Below are positions 36,926-46,162 of a stretch of 64,000 nt of DNA, piece by piece (within the stretch, counting starts at the first letter, position 1; each line of letters opens with the position of its first letter). The translations under genes and the position numbers were made by a program. The notes below the pieces were generated by a model that was not told where the DNA came from, searched no databases, and saw nothing but the letters and a program-made list of their open reading frames with translations. Source of the DNA: an uncultured Sedimentitalea sp. Lineage in GTDB: Bacteria; Pseudomonadota; Alphaproteobacteria; Rhodobacterales; Rhodobacteraceae. The stretch spans positions 20,159-84,158 of the forward strand of contig CANNGH010000012.1 in NCBI GenBank assembly GCA_947504115.1. Direction: 5' to 3'.

Positions 36926-38745
36926 CAGAATGCCTGCCCTATGCCAAGATAGAATTGCAGCCCGTCGTCGGTATCGCCATCGACCGGCAGCGCCAGGTCC
37001 AGCCGCAGCGGGCCGAGACCGCCCAGATCATAGCGCACGCCAAGGCCCGCGCCGGAATGACGCGGTGAACCCGATCCGACGAACTGTCCGCTGTCGACCG
37101 CGCCGATGTCATAAAAGCCGACCAGCGAGATCTTGTCGGTGATCCGCCCGCGAATCTCGGCCGAGGCGGTCAGAAGCGCGCGCCCGCCTGCGGTCAGGCC
37201 GCCGACCGGCACGCCCAGCGATTGGTAGGGCTGCCCCCGCACCGTGCCCGCGCCGCCCGAATAGAACAGCATGTCGGGCGAGGTTTCGGACAGCGACGCG
37301 CCCAGCACCGTGCCGATCTGCACCCGCCCGGCCAGCACCACCCGGTCTTCGGCGCCAAGGCCGATATAGCCGCGCGCATCGGCGACAAGCCGTGCCCCCG
37401 ACGCGGTGCCGGAAAGGCCGAGGAACGGTGTCATGTTCGCTTCGAGGAAAAACCCGTCGGTGGCGCTGACCGGATTGTCGCGCCGATCCCATTGCGCCTT
37501 GACCGGCAGGGTCAGCATCTCGAATTCGCGGTCGTCGCCAAAGGCGTCGTCGGCCCAGTTCTTGCCCGCCTGCAGCGATGCCTCGGCCCACAGATCGTCC
37601 GAGAATACCCGCCGCACACCGCCGCCCAGATGGAACCGGGTCAGCGAATAATGCGGCTTGTTCTGGCGTTCCAGTTCGGCGATCCAGAACACGTTGTCGT
37701 CCGGCCCCAGCCTTGCGGGCTGATCGAGACGCACCAGAAAGATGCCGTCGATATCCTCGTCGCCGCCGATATTGCGCAGCCGTCCCTCAAGGCGCAGCCG
37801 CTCCGCCGCGCCCCACAGGTTGCGGTGCATCCACGCCGCCGAAAGCTCGACCCCCGTGCGCGAGGAGACCTCGGCGCCAAAGGAGATGCGGCGGGGTTTC
37901 TCGTCCTCGACGCTGACGTCGTAATCCAGCGTGCGGTCGGGGTTGGGCTGCTCGGCCTCGGTGAGCGCGACCGAGGAAAACGCACCGGTGCGCCGCAGCC
38001 GCGTGCCGACGCGCTGGATCTGTTTCGGGCTATAGATTTCGCCTTCGGGAAAACCGGCGATGCGGCGGATCGCCTCGCGCCGCACTGCGGACTCTCCGGT
38101 GATCGTCATGCGGCCAAAGCGCAGCCGTTGCCCCGGCAGGAGGTCGATCTCGGCATCCAACTGTTGGGCGGGATGGTTGGCGACGATGCGTTGATCGCCG
38201 ACGCGGGCCTTGGCGTGGCCGATCTCGCGCCAGCCTTCGACACCGGCACCGGCGGCATCCCGAATGGCCCCGGTGCTGGCCGGTTCGCCGCTGGCGAACG
38301 TATCGGGCATTTCGGTATCGGGTGCCAACGGGGCCACCTGCGCGCGTCCGAATCGGAATGGCGGGCCGGGCTGAACAATGATGGCGATGCTGTCGACGCG
38401 GCTCGGCGGGTTCAGGGGCGGGATCGTCGCCGCCTCGCGGCCATTGACGGCGATCCGCACGACGGGGCTGAAATAGCCGTTGTCGTAGAGCACCTGGACC
38501 ATGGTGCGGTAATCGGCATTGGCGGCCGCCAGCAATTCCTGCGCGGTGGTCAGATCATTGGTCTCGGCCGAAATCACGGACGAGGCCGCCTCCAGCTTGT
38601 CGGTCAGCTTGTCGTCCGCTCCCGGCGCGGTCAGACTGACATCGGCTGCACGCGCCCCGACGGGAAATGTGCTCAGCAGCGCCAGCGCCAGCGCGCCGAA
38701 CCTCCCGCGCAGCCGCGGTGCAAGGAATTGATTCGCCTGTATCAC
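36925..38745 (-). CDS. tamA: TamA, outer-membrane Omp85-family assembly protein
   Basis: 606-aa BamA-like protein with a signal peptide (ending VGARAAD), POTRA domains over about the first 250 residues, then a 16-strand-type barrel with the Omp85 signature GGAGTVRGQPYQSLG. It ends in a terminal beta strand (QFYLGIGQAF) whose final aromatic residue is the usual barrel-assembly signal. I favour the GTG at 38745: AAGGCGGG lies just upstream and the resulting signal peptide is well formed. An in-frame GTG at 38793 adds 16 acidic/basic residues and lacks a ribosome site. It is translationally coupled to tamB. Confidence 0.93.
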   Translation of the reverse strand: MIQANQFLAPRLRGRFGALALALLSTFPVGARAADVSLTAPGADDKLTDKLEAASSVISAETNDLTTAQELLAAANADYRTMVQVLYDNGYFSPVVRIAVNGREAATIPPLNPPSRVDSIAIIVQPGPPFRFGRAQVAPLAPDTEMPDTFASGEPASTGAIRDAAGAGVEGWREIGHAKARVGDQRIVANHPAQQLDAEIDLLPGQRLRFGRMTITGESAVRREAIRRIAGFPEGEIYSPKQIQRVGTRLRRTGAFSSVALTEAEQPNPDRTLDYDVSVEDEKPRRISFGAEVSSRTGVELSAAWMHRNLWGAAERLRLEGRLRNIGGDEDIDGIFLVRLDQPARLGPDDNVFWIAELERQNKPHYSLTRFHLGGGVRRVFSDDLWAEASLQAGKNWADDAFGDDREFEMLTLPVKAQWDRRDNPVSATDGFFLEANMTPFLGLSGTASGARLVADARGYIGLGAEDRVVLAGRVQIGTVLGASLSETSPDMLFYSGGAGTVRGQPYQSLGVPVGGLTAGGRALLTASAEIRGRITDKISLVGFYDIGAVDSGQFVGSGSPRHSGAGLGVRYDLGGLGPLRLDLALPVDGDTDDGLQFYLGIGQAF

Positions 38746-38945
38746 GTCCCGCCTTTCCGTTCCTGTGAAGCCGTCATTGTCCCTGATTATCACCGGAGTG
38801 CAACGCGGTTAACCGGCAATGGGGTCCCGTCCGGCGGATTTAGAACATATTCGGCCGGCAACCAGGTGTGATGCGCGCCGGTTCGTCTCACTGGTGGCGA
38901 GGGGGCTTCACACGCCCCCGACAAGGCTCTATGTGTACCGTTGCA

Positions 38946-39101
38946 TGCGGGAGAACCGGAATCGCTAATCCGGTGCCGAAGGAGCAACCGCCCCGGAAAC
39001 TCTCAGGCCCAGGGACCGCAGGCAGGCAGACACTCTGGAGAGAGGCACGATCCTGTGCCCGCCGAAGGGATAACGATCTCAGGCGAAAGAACAGAGGGGG
39101 C
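38946..39101 (+). ncRNA. Tandem glycine riboswitch upstream of gcvT
   Basis: Two adjacent aptamers are recognisable from the conserved glycine-riboswitch cores. The first has GCGGGAGAAC, then GGTGCCGAAGGAGCAA, then CTCTCAGGCCCAGGGACCGC. The second has ACTCTGGAGAGAGGC, then GCCCGCCGAAGGGATAA, then TCTCAGGCGAAAGAACAGAG. The linker is short (around 39025-39035). It lies 84 bp upstream of gcvT in the same direction. In known examples glycine binding turns expression of the cleavage system on. No strong terminator hairpin with a U tract follows, so control may be by ribosome access or by a structure I cannot resolve. Confidence 0.93.
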
Positions 39102-39184
39102 ACCGCATTTTGCGCGATATGCGCGTTGAAACCGAGGTGCCGAATGAAAAATCCCAGAACCCCGTGCCGCGCCTTGGTGCGCCC

Positions 39185-40309
39185 ATGACGGATCTGCTGA
39201 AAACGCCGCTGTTCGATCTGCACCGCGAACTGGGCGGCAAGATGGTCGGGTTCGCCGGTTACAACCTGCCGGTGCAATACAAGCCCGGCATCATGGCCGA
39301 ACATCTGCATACCCGCGAAAAGGCGTCGCTCTTCGATGTCAGCCATATGGGGCAGGTGATCCTGTCGGGCGCGCCGTTGCCGCAGCTTGCCATGGCGCTG
39401 GAAACGCTGATGCCGATGGATGTGGCGGGTCTGGGCGAGGGGCGGCAGCGGTACGGGTTCTTCACCGATAGGAACGGCGGCATTCTGGATGATCTGATGT
39501 TCGCCAATCGCGGCGATCATCTGTTCCTGGTGGTCAACGCGGCCTGCAAGGCCGACGACATCGCGCGCCTGAAAGCCGCGCTTGAGCCGGATATCACGGT
39601 GGACGAAATCACCGATCGCGCCCTGCTCGCGTTGCAGGGGCCACGGGCCGAAACGGTGCTGGCCGCGCTTGATCCCGCGGCGGCGGAGATGCGGTTCATG
39701 GACATCCATAATCTGACGCTGGAGGGGGTCGAGGCGTGGGTGACGCGCTCGGGTTATACCGGCGAGGACGGGTACGAGATCTCGCTGCCCGCCGACAAGG
39801 CCGACGCGTTCGCGCGCCGCCTGTTGGCGAACGACGACGTGCAGCCCGCCGGTCTGGGGGCGCGCAATTCGCTGCGGCTTGAGGCGGGGCTGTGCCTTTA
39901 CGGCAACGATATCGACGCAACCACCCTGCCAGGCGAGGCGGGCCTGGGCTGGGCGATCCCCAAGGTGCGCCGCCGTGGTGGGGACCGCGCCGGCGGATTT
40001 CCCGGGGCGGACCCGATTCTCGATCAACTGGAGCAGGGCGCCGCGCGCAAACGTGGCGGATTGCGCCCCGAAGGCCGCGCCCCGATGCGCGAGGGGGTCG
40101 ATCTGTTCGCCGACGAGACCGGCGGCGAGCCAGTCGGCGCGATCACCTCGGGCGGGTTCGGCCCCAGCGTCGGGGCGGCGGTGGCGATGGGCTATGTGTC
40201 CGCCGATCTTGCCAGTGTCGGCACGCGGCTTTACGGCGATCTGCGCGGCAAGCGATTGCCGGTCGAGGTCGTGGCGCTGCCGTTCGTTGCGCCGGGACAG
40301 AAACGTTAA
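39185..40309 (+). CDS. gcvT: Glycine cleavage system T protein (aminomethyltransferase)
   Basis: 374-aa tetrahydrofolate-dependent enzyme releasing ammonia and methylene-THF from the aminomethyl-lipoyl arm of the H protein. Family motifs: GGKMVGFAGYNLPVQYK at the N-terminus; the folate-site LFDVSHMGQV; GYTGEDGYE in the middle; the C-terminal GEPVGAITSGGFGPSV. The ATG at 39185 (MTDLLKTPLFDLH) is preferred over frame starts at 39110, which lie only just beyond the riboswitch. It is first gene of gcvTHP under the glycine riboswitch. Confidence 0.97.
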   Translation: MTDLLKTPLFDLHRELGGKMVGFAGYNLPVQYKPGIMAEHLHTREKASLFDVSHMGQVILSGAPLPQLAMALETLMPMDVAGLGEGRQRYGFFTDRNGGILDDLMFANRGDHLFLVVNAACKADDIARLKAALEPDITVDEITDRALLALQGPRAETVLAALDPAAAEMRFMDIHNLTLEGVEAWVTRSGYTGEDGYEISLPADKADAFARRLLANDDVQPAGLGARNSLRLEAGLCLYGNDIDATTLPGEAGLGWAIPKVRRRGGDRAGGFPGADPILDQLEQGAARKRGGLRPEGRAPMREGVDLFADETGGEPVGAITSGGFGPSVGAAVAMGYVSADLASVGTRLYGDLRGKRLPVEVVALPFVAPGQKR

Positions 40310-40342
40310 CCCAATCATCGAAGGTCCAAGGGAAACCGATCC

Positions 40343-40702
40343 ATGAAATTTACCGAAGAACATGAATGGCTGCAGGAAGAAGGCGATCTGATCGTGATCG
40401 GCATCACCGAACACGCCGCCGAACAATTGGGCGATGTGGTATTCATCGAACTGCCCGAAGTCGGCACGGAAGTGGTGCGCGACGACGAGGTGGTGGTGAT
40501 CGAAAGCGTCAAGGCGGCCAGCGACATCCTGGCCCCGCTCGACGGCGAGATCGTCGAGGTGAACGAGGCGCTGACCGACAATCCGGCGCTGGTGAACGAG
40601 GACGCCCAGGGCGACGCGTGGTTCTTCAAGATCCGCCCGAGCGACCTCACGCCCATGGACGATTACATGGACGAGGCCGCCTACAAGGATTTCGTATCCT
40701 GA
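40343..40702 (+). CDS. gcvH: Glycine cleavage system H protein
   Basis: 119-aa lipoyl carrier shuttling the aminomethyl group between P, T and L proteins. The lipoylation site is Lys58 in VVIESVKAASDI, and the surrounding DVVFIELPEVG and PLDGEIVEVN strands fit the hybrid barrel. The acidic composition is usual. It lies 33 bp after gcvT and 136 bp before gcvP; the latter gap shows no terminator or further gene. The gene for the L protein is not in the window. Confidence 0.97.
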   Translation: MKFTEEHEWLQEEGDLIVIGITEHAAEQLGDVVFIELPEVGTEVVRDDEVVVIESVKAASDILAPLDGEIVEVNEALTDNPALVNEDAQGDAWFFKIRPSDLTPMDDYMDEAAYKDFVS

Positions 40703-40838
40703 CTATCGCTCCCTGCCTGCGCCGCTGCCCCGCACCGGGCGGTGGCGCAGGCTGAGACCGGGTCTCCGGGGGAGTTCCGTTGGCAATACGCGACAAGGTG
40801 AAGGTGCGCCGCCTTGATCTCTGGAGTTGGGAAAGACC

Positions 40839-43688
40839 ATGCCGTTTCAACCGATCGATTATCTGCCTTACGATTTCGCCAACCGCCGCCATATCGGACC
40901 CTCCGAGGCCGAGATGGACGAGATGCTGAAGGTGGTGGGCGCCGAAAACCTCGATGCGCTGATCGAGGATACGGTGCCCCGCGCGATCCGGCAGGAAAAG
41001 CCGCTGGACTTCGGCAAGGCGAAATCGGAACGCGACCTGTTGCATCACATGCGCATGGTCGCCGGCAAGAACCGCGTGCTGACCAGCCTGATCGGGCAGG
41101 GATATCATGGCACGGTGACGCCGCCTGCGATCCAGCGCAACATCATGGAAAATCCCGCCTGGTACACCGCCTATACCCCCTACCAGCCCGAGATCAGCCA
41201 GGGCCGCCTTGAGGCGCTGTTGAACTTCCAGACCATGATCAGCGACCTGACGGGGCTGGAAATCGCCAATGCGTCGCTTCTGGACGAGGGAACGGCGGCG
41301 GCCGAGGCGATGACCATGGCGCAGCGCGTCGCCAAATCCAGGGCGGGCGCGTTCTTTGTCGACCGGGATTGCCATCCGCAGACCATCGCGGTGATCCAGA
41401 CCCGCGCGGCGCCGCTGGGGATCGAGGTGATTGTCGGCGACCCGGACAAGCTGGAGGCCGATGCGGTCTTTGGCGCGGTGTTCCAGTATCCCGGCACCTA
41501 TGGGCATCTGCGCGATTTCAGCGACCAGATCGCGGCGCTGCACGAGGCCAGCGCGATCGCGATCATGGCCGCCGATCCGATGGCCCTGACCCTGCTGAAA
41601 GAACCGGGCGCGATGGGCGCCGACATTGCCGTGGGCAGCACGCAGCGCTTCGGCGTGCCGATGGGCTATGGCGGACCGCACGCCGCCTACATGGCGACGC
41701 GGTCGCAATATGCGCGCCAGATGCCGGGGCGGCTGGTGGGGGTGTCGGTCGATGCCCATGGCAACCGTGCCTATCGGCTGAGCCTGCAGACCCGCGAACA
41801 GCATATCCGCCGCGAGAAGGCGACAAGCAACGTCTGCACCGCGCAGGCGCTGCTGGCGGTGATGGCCGGGATGTATGCGGTGTTCCACGGTCCCGAGGGG
41901 CTGAAAGCCATCGCACAGCGCATCCACCGCAAGACCGTGCGGCTGGCCCGTGGTCTGGAAGGGGCGGGGTTCCGCGTCGATCCGGCGACGTTCTTCGACA
42001 CAATAACCGTCGATGTCGGCCCGCTGCAGGCGGCCGTGATGAAATCCGCCGTCGACGAGGGCATCAACCTGCGCCGGGTCGGGGAGACCCGCGTCGGCAT
42101 CAGTCTGGACGAATGCACGAACCCTGCCGATATCGAGGGCGTCTGGCGTGCCTTCGGGCTGGTGCGGGCGGATGACGATTTCACGCCCGAATACCGGTTT
42201 CCCGAAAACCTTTTGCGAACAAGCGATTACCTGACGCACCCGATCTTTCACATGAACCGCGCCGAGACCGAGATGATGCGCTACATGCGTCGTCTGGCGG
42301 ACCGCGATCTGGCGCTGGACCGGGCGATGATCCCGCTGGGATCGTGCACGATGAAGCTGAATGCGGCGGCCGAAATGATGCCGATCAGCTGGCGCGAATT
42401 CGCCAACCTGCACCCGTTCGCGCCCGCCGATCAGGCGCAGGGGTATCGCGAACTGACCGACGACCTGTCGGCCAAGCTGTGCGCGATCACCGGTTACGAC
42501 GCAATGTCCCTGCAGCCCAATTCGGGGGCGCAGGGGGAATATGCCGGGCTGCTGACCATCGCCTCGTGGCACCGCGCCAACCGGCAGGGGCACCGCAACA
42601 TCTGCCTGATCCCCAATTCAGCCCATGGCACCAACCCGGCCAGCGCGCAGATGGTCGGCTGGAAGGTAGTGCCGGTGCGCACCGCCGAGAACGGCGATAT
42701 CGACCTGCAGGATTTTCGCGCCAAGGCCGAGAAATACTCGGACGCGCTGGCCGCCTGCATGATTACCTATCCCAGCACCCATGGCGTGTTCGAGGAAACC
42801 GTGCACGAGGTCTGCGCGATCACCCATGAACATGGCGGGCAGGTCTATATCGACGGGGCCAACATGAACGCCATGGTGGGCCTGGGCCGTCCCGGCGATC
42901 TGGGCGGCGATGTGAGCCACCTGAACCTGCACAAGACATTCGCCATCCCCCATGGCGGTGGCGGCCCCGGCATGGGACCGATCGGCGTCAAGGCGCATCT
43001 GGCGGCGCATCTGCCCGGACATCCGGAAACCGGTGCCGCGCAGGGGCCGGTTTCGGCGGCGCCCTATGGCAGCGCGTCGATCCTGGCGATCTCGTGGGCG
43101 TATTGCCTGCTGATGGGTGGCGAGGGGCTGACGCAGGCCTCCCGGGTTGCGATCCTGAACGCGAACTACATCGCACAGCGGTTGGACGGGGCCTATGACG
43201 TGCTTTACAAGGGACGGACGGGCCGCGTGGCGCATGAATGCATCGTCGATACCCGACCCTTCGCGGAAAGCGCGGGAGTGACGGTGGACGACATCGCCAA
43301 GCGCCTGATCGACAACGGCTTTCACGCGCCCACGATGAGCTGGCCGGTGGCTGGAACCCTGATGATCGAGCCGACAGAGAGCGAGACGAAGGCGGAAATC
43401 GACCGGTTCTGCGATGCGATGCTGGCAATCCGCGAGGAAATCCGCGCGGTCGAGACTGGCGAGATCGATCGCGAGAACAACCCGCTGAAGAACGCACCCC
43501 ACACGATGGAGGATCTGGTCCGGGATTGGGACCGGCCATATTCGCGCGAGCAGGGGTGCTTTCCGCCGGGTGCTTTCCGCGTCGACAAATACTGGCCGCC
43601 GGTGAACCGGGTGGACAACGCCTATGGCGACCGCAACCTGGTCTGCACCTGTCCGCCGATGGAGGATTACGCCGAAGCGGCCGAGTGA
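40839..43688 (+). CDS. gcvP: Glycine dehydrogenase (decarboxylating), P protein
   Basis: 949-aa full-length homodimer-type P protein with both halves in one chain. It decarboxylates glycine with PLP and loads the aminomethyl group onto GcvH. The PLP lysine is Lys699 in [18 protein letters not shown]. The N-terminal half has [14 protein letters not shown] and the glycine-rich [13 protein letters not shown]. The ATG at 40839 has GGAG upstream; the TTG at 40827 is less likely. The C-terminal [12 protein letters not shown] is complete. Confidence 0.97.
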   Translation: MPFQPIDYLPYDFANRRHIGPSEAEMDEMLKVVGAENLDALIEDTVPRAIRQEKPLDFGKAKSERDLLHHMRMVAGKNRVLTSLIGQGYHGTVTPPAIQRNIMENPAWYTAYTPYQPEISQGRLEALLNFQTMISDLTGLEIANASLLDEGTAAAEAMTMAQRVAKSRAGAFFVDRDCHPQTIAVIQTRAAPLGIEVIVGDPDKLEADAVFGAVFQYPGTYGHLRDFSDQIAALHEASAIAIMAADPMALTLLKEPGAMGADIAVGSTQRFGVPMGYGGPHAAYMATRSQYARQMPGRLVGVSVDAHGNRAYRLSLQTREQHIRREKATSNVCTAQALLAVMAGMYAVFHGPEGLKAIAQRIHRKTVRLARGLEGAGFRVDPATFFDTITVDVGPLQAAVMKSAVDEGINLRRVGETRVGISLDECTNPADIEGVWRAFGLVRADDDFTPEYRFPENLLRTSDYLTHPIFHMNRAETEMMRYMRRLADRDLALDRAMIPLGSCTMKLNAAAEMMPISWREFANLHPFAPADQAQGYRELTDDLSAKLCAITGYDAMSLQPNSGAQGEYAGLLTIASWHRANRQGHRNICLIPNSAHGTNPASAQMVGWKVVPVRTAENGDIDLQDFRAKAEKYSDALAACMITYPSTHGVFEETVHEVCAITHEHGGQVYIDGANMNAMVGLGRPGDLGGDVSHLNLHKTFAIPHGGGGPGMGPIGVKAHLAAHLPGHPETGAAQGPVSAAPYGSASILAISWAYCLLMGGEGLTQASRVAILNANYIAQRLDGAYDVLYKGRTGRVAHECIVDTRPFAESAGVTVDDIAKRLIDNGFHAPTMSWPVAGTLMIEPTESETKAEIDRFCDAMLAIREEIRAVETGEIDRENNPLKNAPHTMEDLVRDWDRPYSREQGCFPPGAFRVDKYWPPVNRVDNAYGDRNLVCTCPPMEDYAEAAE

Positions 43689-43694
43689 ACCGCA

Positions 43695-43720
43695 GATGGC
43701 GGGCTGAAAGGCCCGCCATC
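43695..43720. terminator. Hairpin at the convergent gcvP / dsrE-like junction
   Basis: Perfect 10-bp arms GATGGCGGGC and GCCCGCCATC around the loop TGAAAG, 7 bp after the gcvP stop and overlapping the dsrE-like stop codon. Symmetry and location fit a bidirectional terminator shared by the two convergent genes, although no U run follows on either strand. Confidence 0.6.
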
Positions 43721-44159
43721 AGGGACGGAGATAGGTATATCCCTGTTCCTGCAGCTCCATCAGACGCACGGCACCCGATGGCACGACCGTGGCTTCGTCC
43801 AGCAGCGGCACGTCATGTTGTGCCTTCTGTTCCATCGCCTGCACGGTGTTCAGACAGGCGGAAAAGCTGATATGATCCAACTCCAGATCCATCATGGCGA
43901 TACGGTCCTTGACCGGCGAGGTATCGGCACGCAGCATGTGCAGACCCGGACCATAGGTGACGATCTCGATAGCGACCTCCTCACCCCTGTCGGCATAGTG
44001 TTTGGCGATATTGGCGGCGTTGTTGAGCGCCATGTTCATGGTCGAGAGTTTTTCCTCGTCCACATGGATCGCGACCTTGTGCGCGGGTTCGGCGAGTGCC
44101 GGGGACAGGGTGGCGATGGTCAGCGCCACGGTGGCCAGGGCGGTGCGGATATGGGTCAT
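43719..44159 (-). CDS. Exported DsrE-family protein of the sox region
   Basis: 146 aa with a signal peptide (cleavage near ALAEPAHK), so periplasmic, followed by a DsrE/DsrF-like alpha/beta domain: HKVAIHVDEE at the first strand, ALNNAANIAKHYADRGEEVA for the helix and next strand, and one conserved-position cysteine in FSACLNTVQAME. DsrE-type proteins act in sulfur relay or persulfide handling. It is transcribed after soxS on the minus strand with a 115-bp gap, which ties it to thiosulfate oxidation. Its exact function is unknown. Confidence 0.83.
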   Translation of the reverse strand: MTHIRTALATVALTIATLSPALAEPAHKVAIHVDEEKLSTMNMALNNAANIAKHYADRGEEVAIEIVTYGPGLHMLRADTSPVKDRIAMMDLELDHISFSACLNTVQAMEQKAQHDVPLLDEATVVPSGAVRLMELQEQGYTYLRP

Positions 44160-44274
44160 GGATGAACTCCTCCCTCGGGGTTACAGACCTTGCACAATCG
44201 CGGATGACGGCGGGGCGGACAAGAGGCTTGCCGGGTTCAACCGATTATTTGCCCGGCTCACGCGCCATGGCGCG

Positions 44275-44640
44275 CTAGGGTTTCTCAATCGTCGCGTCCG
44301 GGTGCGCGTCCAGCAGTTTGGACAGCCGGAACCAGAAGAAATCCGGACCCATGTAGCCCTCGAGCCGGCCCAGTTCCTTGCCCTCGTCGATCAATACGAA
44401 TGTGGGCGTGAAGATCAGGGCCGAGCCGAAATCGATATCGTCGGGTGGGTTCTTGATGTCGACCCGCCGCAGCGGCGCGCGTCTGCCTTCCTCGGTGTTG
44501 GGATAGGCGGGGGCGATGTCGTTGTTCCACCGCTCGCACCATTCGCATCCGTCCCGTTCCACCATGACCAATTCGGCCGCACCGGCCAGCGCGGGCGACA
44601 GGAACACCATGATTGAAAAGACGATCGGATTACGACGCAT
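44275..44640 (-). CDS. soxS: SoxS-type periplasmic thioredoxin
   Basis: 121-aa thioredoxin-like protein with a signal peptide (IVFSIMVFLSPALAGA) and a CEWC redox motif at about residues 33-36 in DGCEWCERW. The cis-proline loop is FTPTFVLIDEG. In other alphaproteobacteria SoxS reduces and reactivates SoxY of the thiosulfate-oxidising complex. It is divergent from soxV with a 79-bp spacer, the canonical arrangement. The ATG at 44640 gives a normal signal peptide; the longer frame to 44793 runs through soxV antisense. It is followed by the dsrE-like gene. Confidence 0.88.
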   Translation of the reverse strand: MRRNPIVFSIMVFLSPALAGAAELVMVERDGCEWCERWNNDIAPAYPNTEEGRRAPLRRVDIKNPPDDIDFGSALIFTPTFVLIDEGKELGRLEGYMGPDFFWFRLSKLLDAHPDATIEKP

Positions 44641-44719
44641 GGGAGTTCCGGTTGACGCAATGAACACTTGCTGATTAATGTATATGTAATACCTGTTCAA
44701 GCCATGATGGAAGCCCCGC
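44641..44719. promoter_or_regulatory. soxS-soxV divergent promoter region
   Basis: 79-bp AT-rich spacer. The stretch ATTAATGTATATGTAAT (44674-44690) is an imperfect relative of the palindrome found before soxX. It is bracketed by TGAACA (44661-44666) and TGTTCA (44694-44699), an outer 6-bp inverted repeat. Such spacers are repressor (SoxR) targets in characterised sox loci; occupancy here is inferred. Confidence 0.5.
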
Positions 44720-45457
44720 ATGTTGGACGTCTCGATTCTCGGCGCCCTTATCGGGGGGCTGGTGGTGTTCTTTTCGCCCTGCGTTTTGCCCATCGTGCCG
44801 TTCTATCTCAGCTACATGGCCGGGGCGTCGATGTCCGAGATCAGCGCCGAGGGCGACCTCGCGCCGGGCGTGCGCAAACGGGCCTTTCTGGCGTCGGTCA
44901 TGTTCTCGCTCGGCATCATCACGGTGTTCGTCCTGCTGGGCGCGGCCGCCTTCGGGCTGAGCCAGGCATTCCGCAGCTATCAGACGGAATTCCGCCTGTT
45001 CGCGGCGCTGATCGTGCTGATCATGGGGCTGCATTTCCTGGGCGTCCTGCGCATCGGTTTCCTGAACCGCGTCTTCCAGATGGAGGCCGGGGACACGGCG
45101 AACATGTCGGTTCTGGGCGCCTATCTTGTCGGTTTTGCCTTTGCTGCGGGATGGACACCGTGCGTCGGCGGCGTGCTGACGGCAGTGATCTTTACCGCCA
45201 GCACCGAGGCGACGGCGTTGCGCGGTCTGGTGCTGATGCTGGTCTTCGGGTTCGCCATGACGACACCGTTCATGGTGGCATCGCTGTTCATCGGCCCGTT
45301 CCTGCGCTTTGCATCGAAATTCCGCCGGCACCTGCCCAAGGTGGAAAAGGCCATGGGACTGCTGTTGATCGTGTTTGCCGGCCTGATCGCCACCGACAGC
45401 GTGAACTACATCGCGCAATGGATGCTGGATACTTTCCCCGTATTCCAGCAAATATAG
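44720..45457 (+). CDS. soxV: SoxV, CcdA-family disulfide electron transporter
   Basis: 245-aa inner-membrane protein with six predicted helices. The two CcdA/DsbD cysteine motifs are present: FFSPCVLPIVPFYLSY near residue 18-33 and AAGWTPCVGGVLTAV near 145-160. It passes reducing power from cytosolic thioredoxin to the periplasm, feeding SoxW and SoxS. It begins the plus-strand sox run, with soxW 16 bp downstream. Confidence 0.94.
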   Translation: MLDVSILGALIGGLVVFFSPCVLPIVPFYLSYMAGASMSEISAEGDLAPGVRKRAFLASVMFSLGIITVFVLLGAAAFGLSQAFRSYQTEFRLFAALIVLIMGLHFLGVLRIGFLNRVFQMEAGDTANMSVLGAYLVGFAFAAGWTPCVGGVLTAVIFTASTEATALRGLVLMLVFGFAMTTPFMVASLFIGPFLRFASKFRRHLPKVEKAMGLLLIVFAGLIATDSVNYIAQWMLDTFPVFQQI

Positions 45458-45473
45458 GACAAGGAGAACCGCC

Positions 45474-46052
45474 ATGAGACCTATCCTGACCCTGATGACA
45501 GCTCTGCTTCTGGCGCTGCCGGTCGCGGCTGCGGAATTGGGCGATGACGGTCTGCACAAGACGGATTGGATGCGCGATACGTTCAAGGATCTGCCGGCTG
45601 ATCTGGCCGAGGCCAACGACGAAGGCAAGCGCCTGATGATCCTGTTCGAGCAGCGCGGCTGCATCTACTGCGCCGAAATGCACGAAAAGGTGTTCCCGCG
45701 CGAGGATGTCGCAAACTATCTCCGCGAAAATTACTTCGTGGTGCAGATGAACCTGCACGGCGATACCGAGATCGTCGATTTCGACGGCGAAACCCTGACC
45801 GAGAAGAAAGCCGCGCGCAAATGGGGCCTTCTGTTCACGCCGTCGATCCTGTTCCTGCCCGAGGACGTGCCCGAGAACATGACGGCCATGCAGGCGGCGG
45901 TGGCGATGATGCCGGGCGCCTTCGGTGCGGGCACGACGCTGGATATGCTGACCTGGGTCAATGAGAAAAGATACGAACTGGACGGCGAGGAGGATTTCCA
46001 GCGCTACCACGCCCGCCGCATAAAGGAGCGCAACGACGGCTCGACCGAATGA
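45474..46052 (+). CDS. soxW: SoxW-type periplasmic thioredoxin
   Basis: 192 aa with a signal peptide (LLLALPVAAAE) and a thioredoxin-fold domain of the DUF255/thioredoxin-7 type. The redox motif is CIYC in EQRGCIYCAEMHEKVF, and LFTPSILFLPE is the cis-proline loop. It probably receives electrons from SoxV to keep Sox proteins reduced. It sits between soxV and soxX; the operator-like palindrome follows 25 bp after its stop. Confidence 0.91.
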   Translation: MRPILTLMTALLLALPVAAAELGDDGLHKTDWMRDTFKDLPADLAEANDEGKRLMILFEQRGCIYCAEMHEKVFPREDVANYLRENYFVVQMNLHGDTEIVDFDGETLTEKKAARKWGLLFTPSILFLPEDVPENMTAMQAAVAMMPGAFGAGTTLDMLTWVNEKRYELDGEEDFQRYHARRIKERNDGSTE

Positions 46053-46077
46053 GCGGAGGGAGGGCCGCCGGCAAAAC

Positions 46078-46097
46078 AAATTCATTAATATGAATTT
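46078..46097. promoter_or_regulatory. 20-bp palindrome upstream of soxX (operator-like)
   Basis: Perfect 8-bp arms AAATTCAT and ATGAATTT around TAAT in an otherwise GC-rich locus, 66 bp before the soxX ATG. Its length, AT content and symmetry fit an ArsR-family winged-helix repressor site. Published work on related sox loci describes SoxR binding in the soxW-soxX and soxS-soxV spacers, and this is the matching position. A second promoter for soxXYZABCD is implied. Confidence 0.75.
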
Positions 46098-46162
46098 ATT
46101 CTTGCTTTGAGCGGCCGGTGTATCTAAAAAAGATGCAAAAAGAATGTGTATTGGGAGGACGC

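Noticed and set aside
33269..36952. 1227-codon plus-strand open frame opposite tamB
   Set aside because: Antisense shadow with no protein-like motifs; tamB on the minus strand has signal peptide, DUF490 domain and coupling to tamA.
40703..40838. Possible second riboswitch or small RNA between gcvH and gcvP
   Set aside because: No glycine-aptamer core or stable hairpin is readable; it looks like a plain operon gap.
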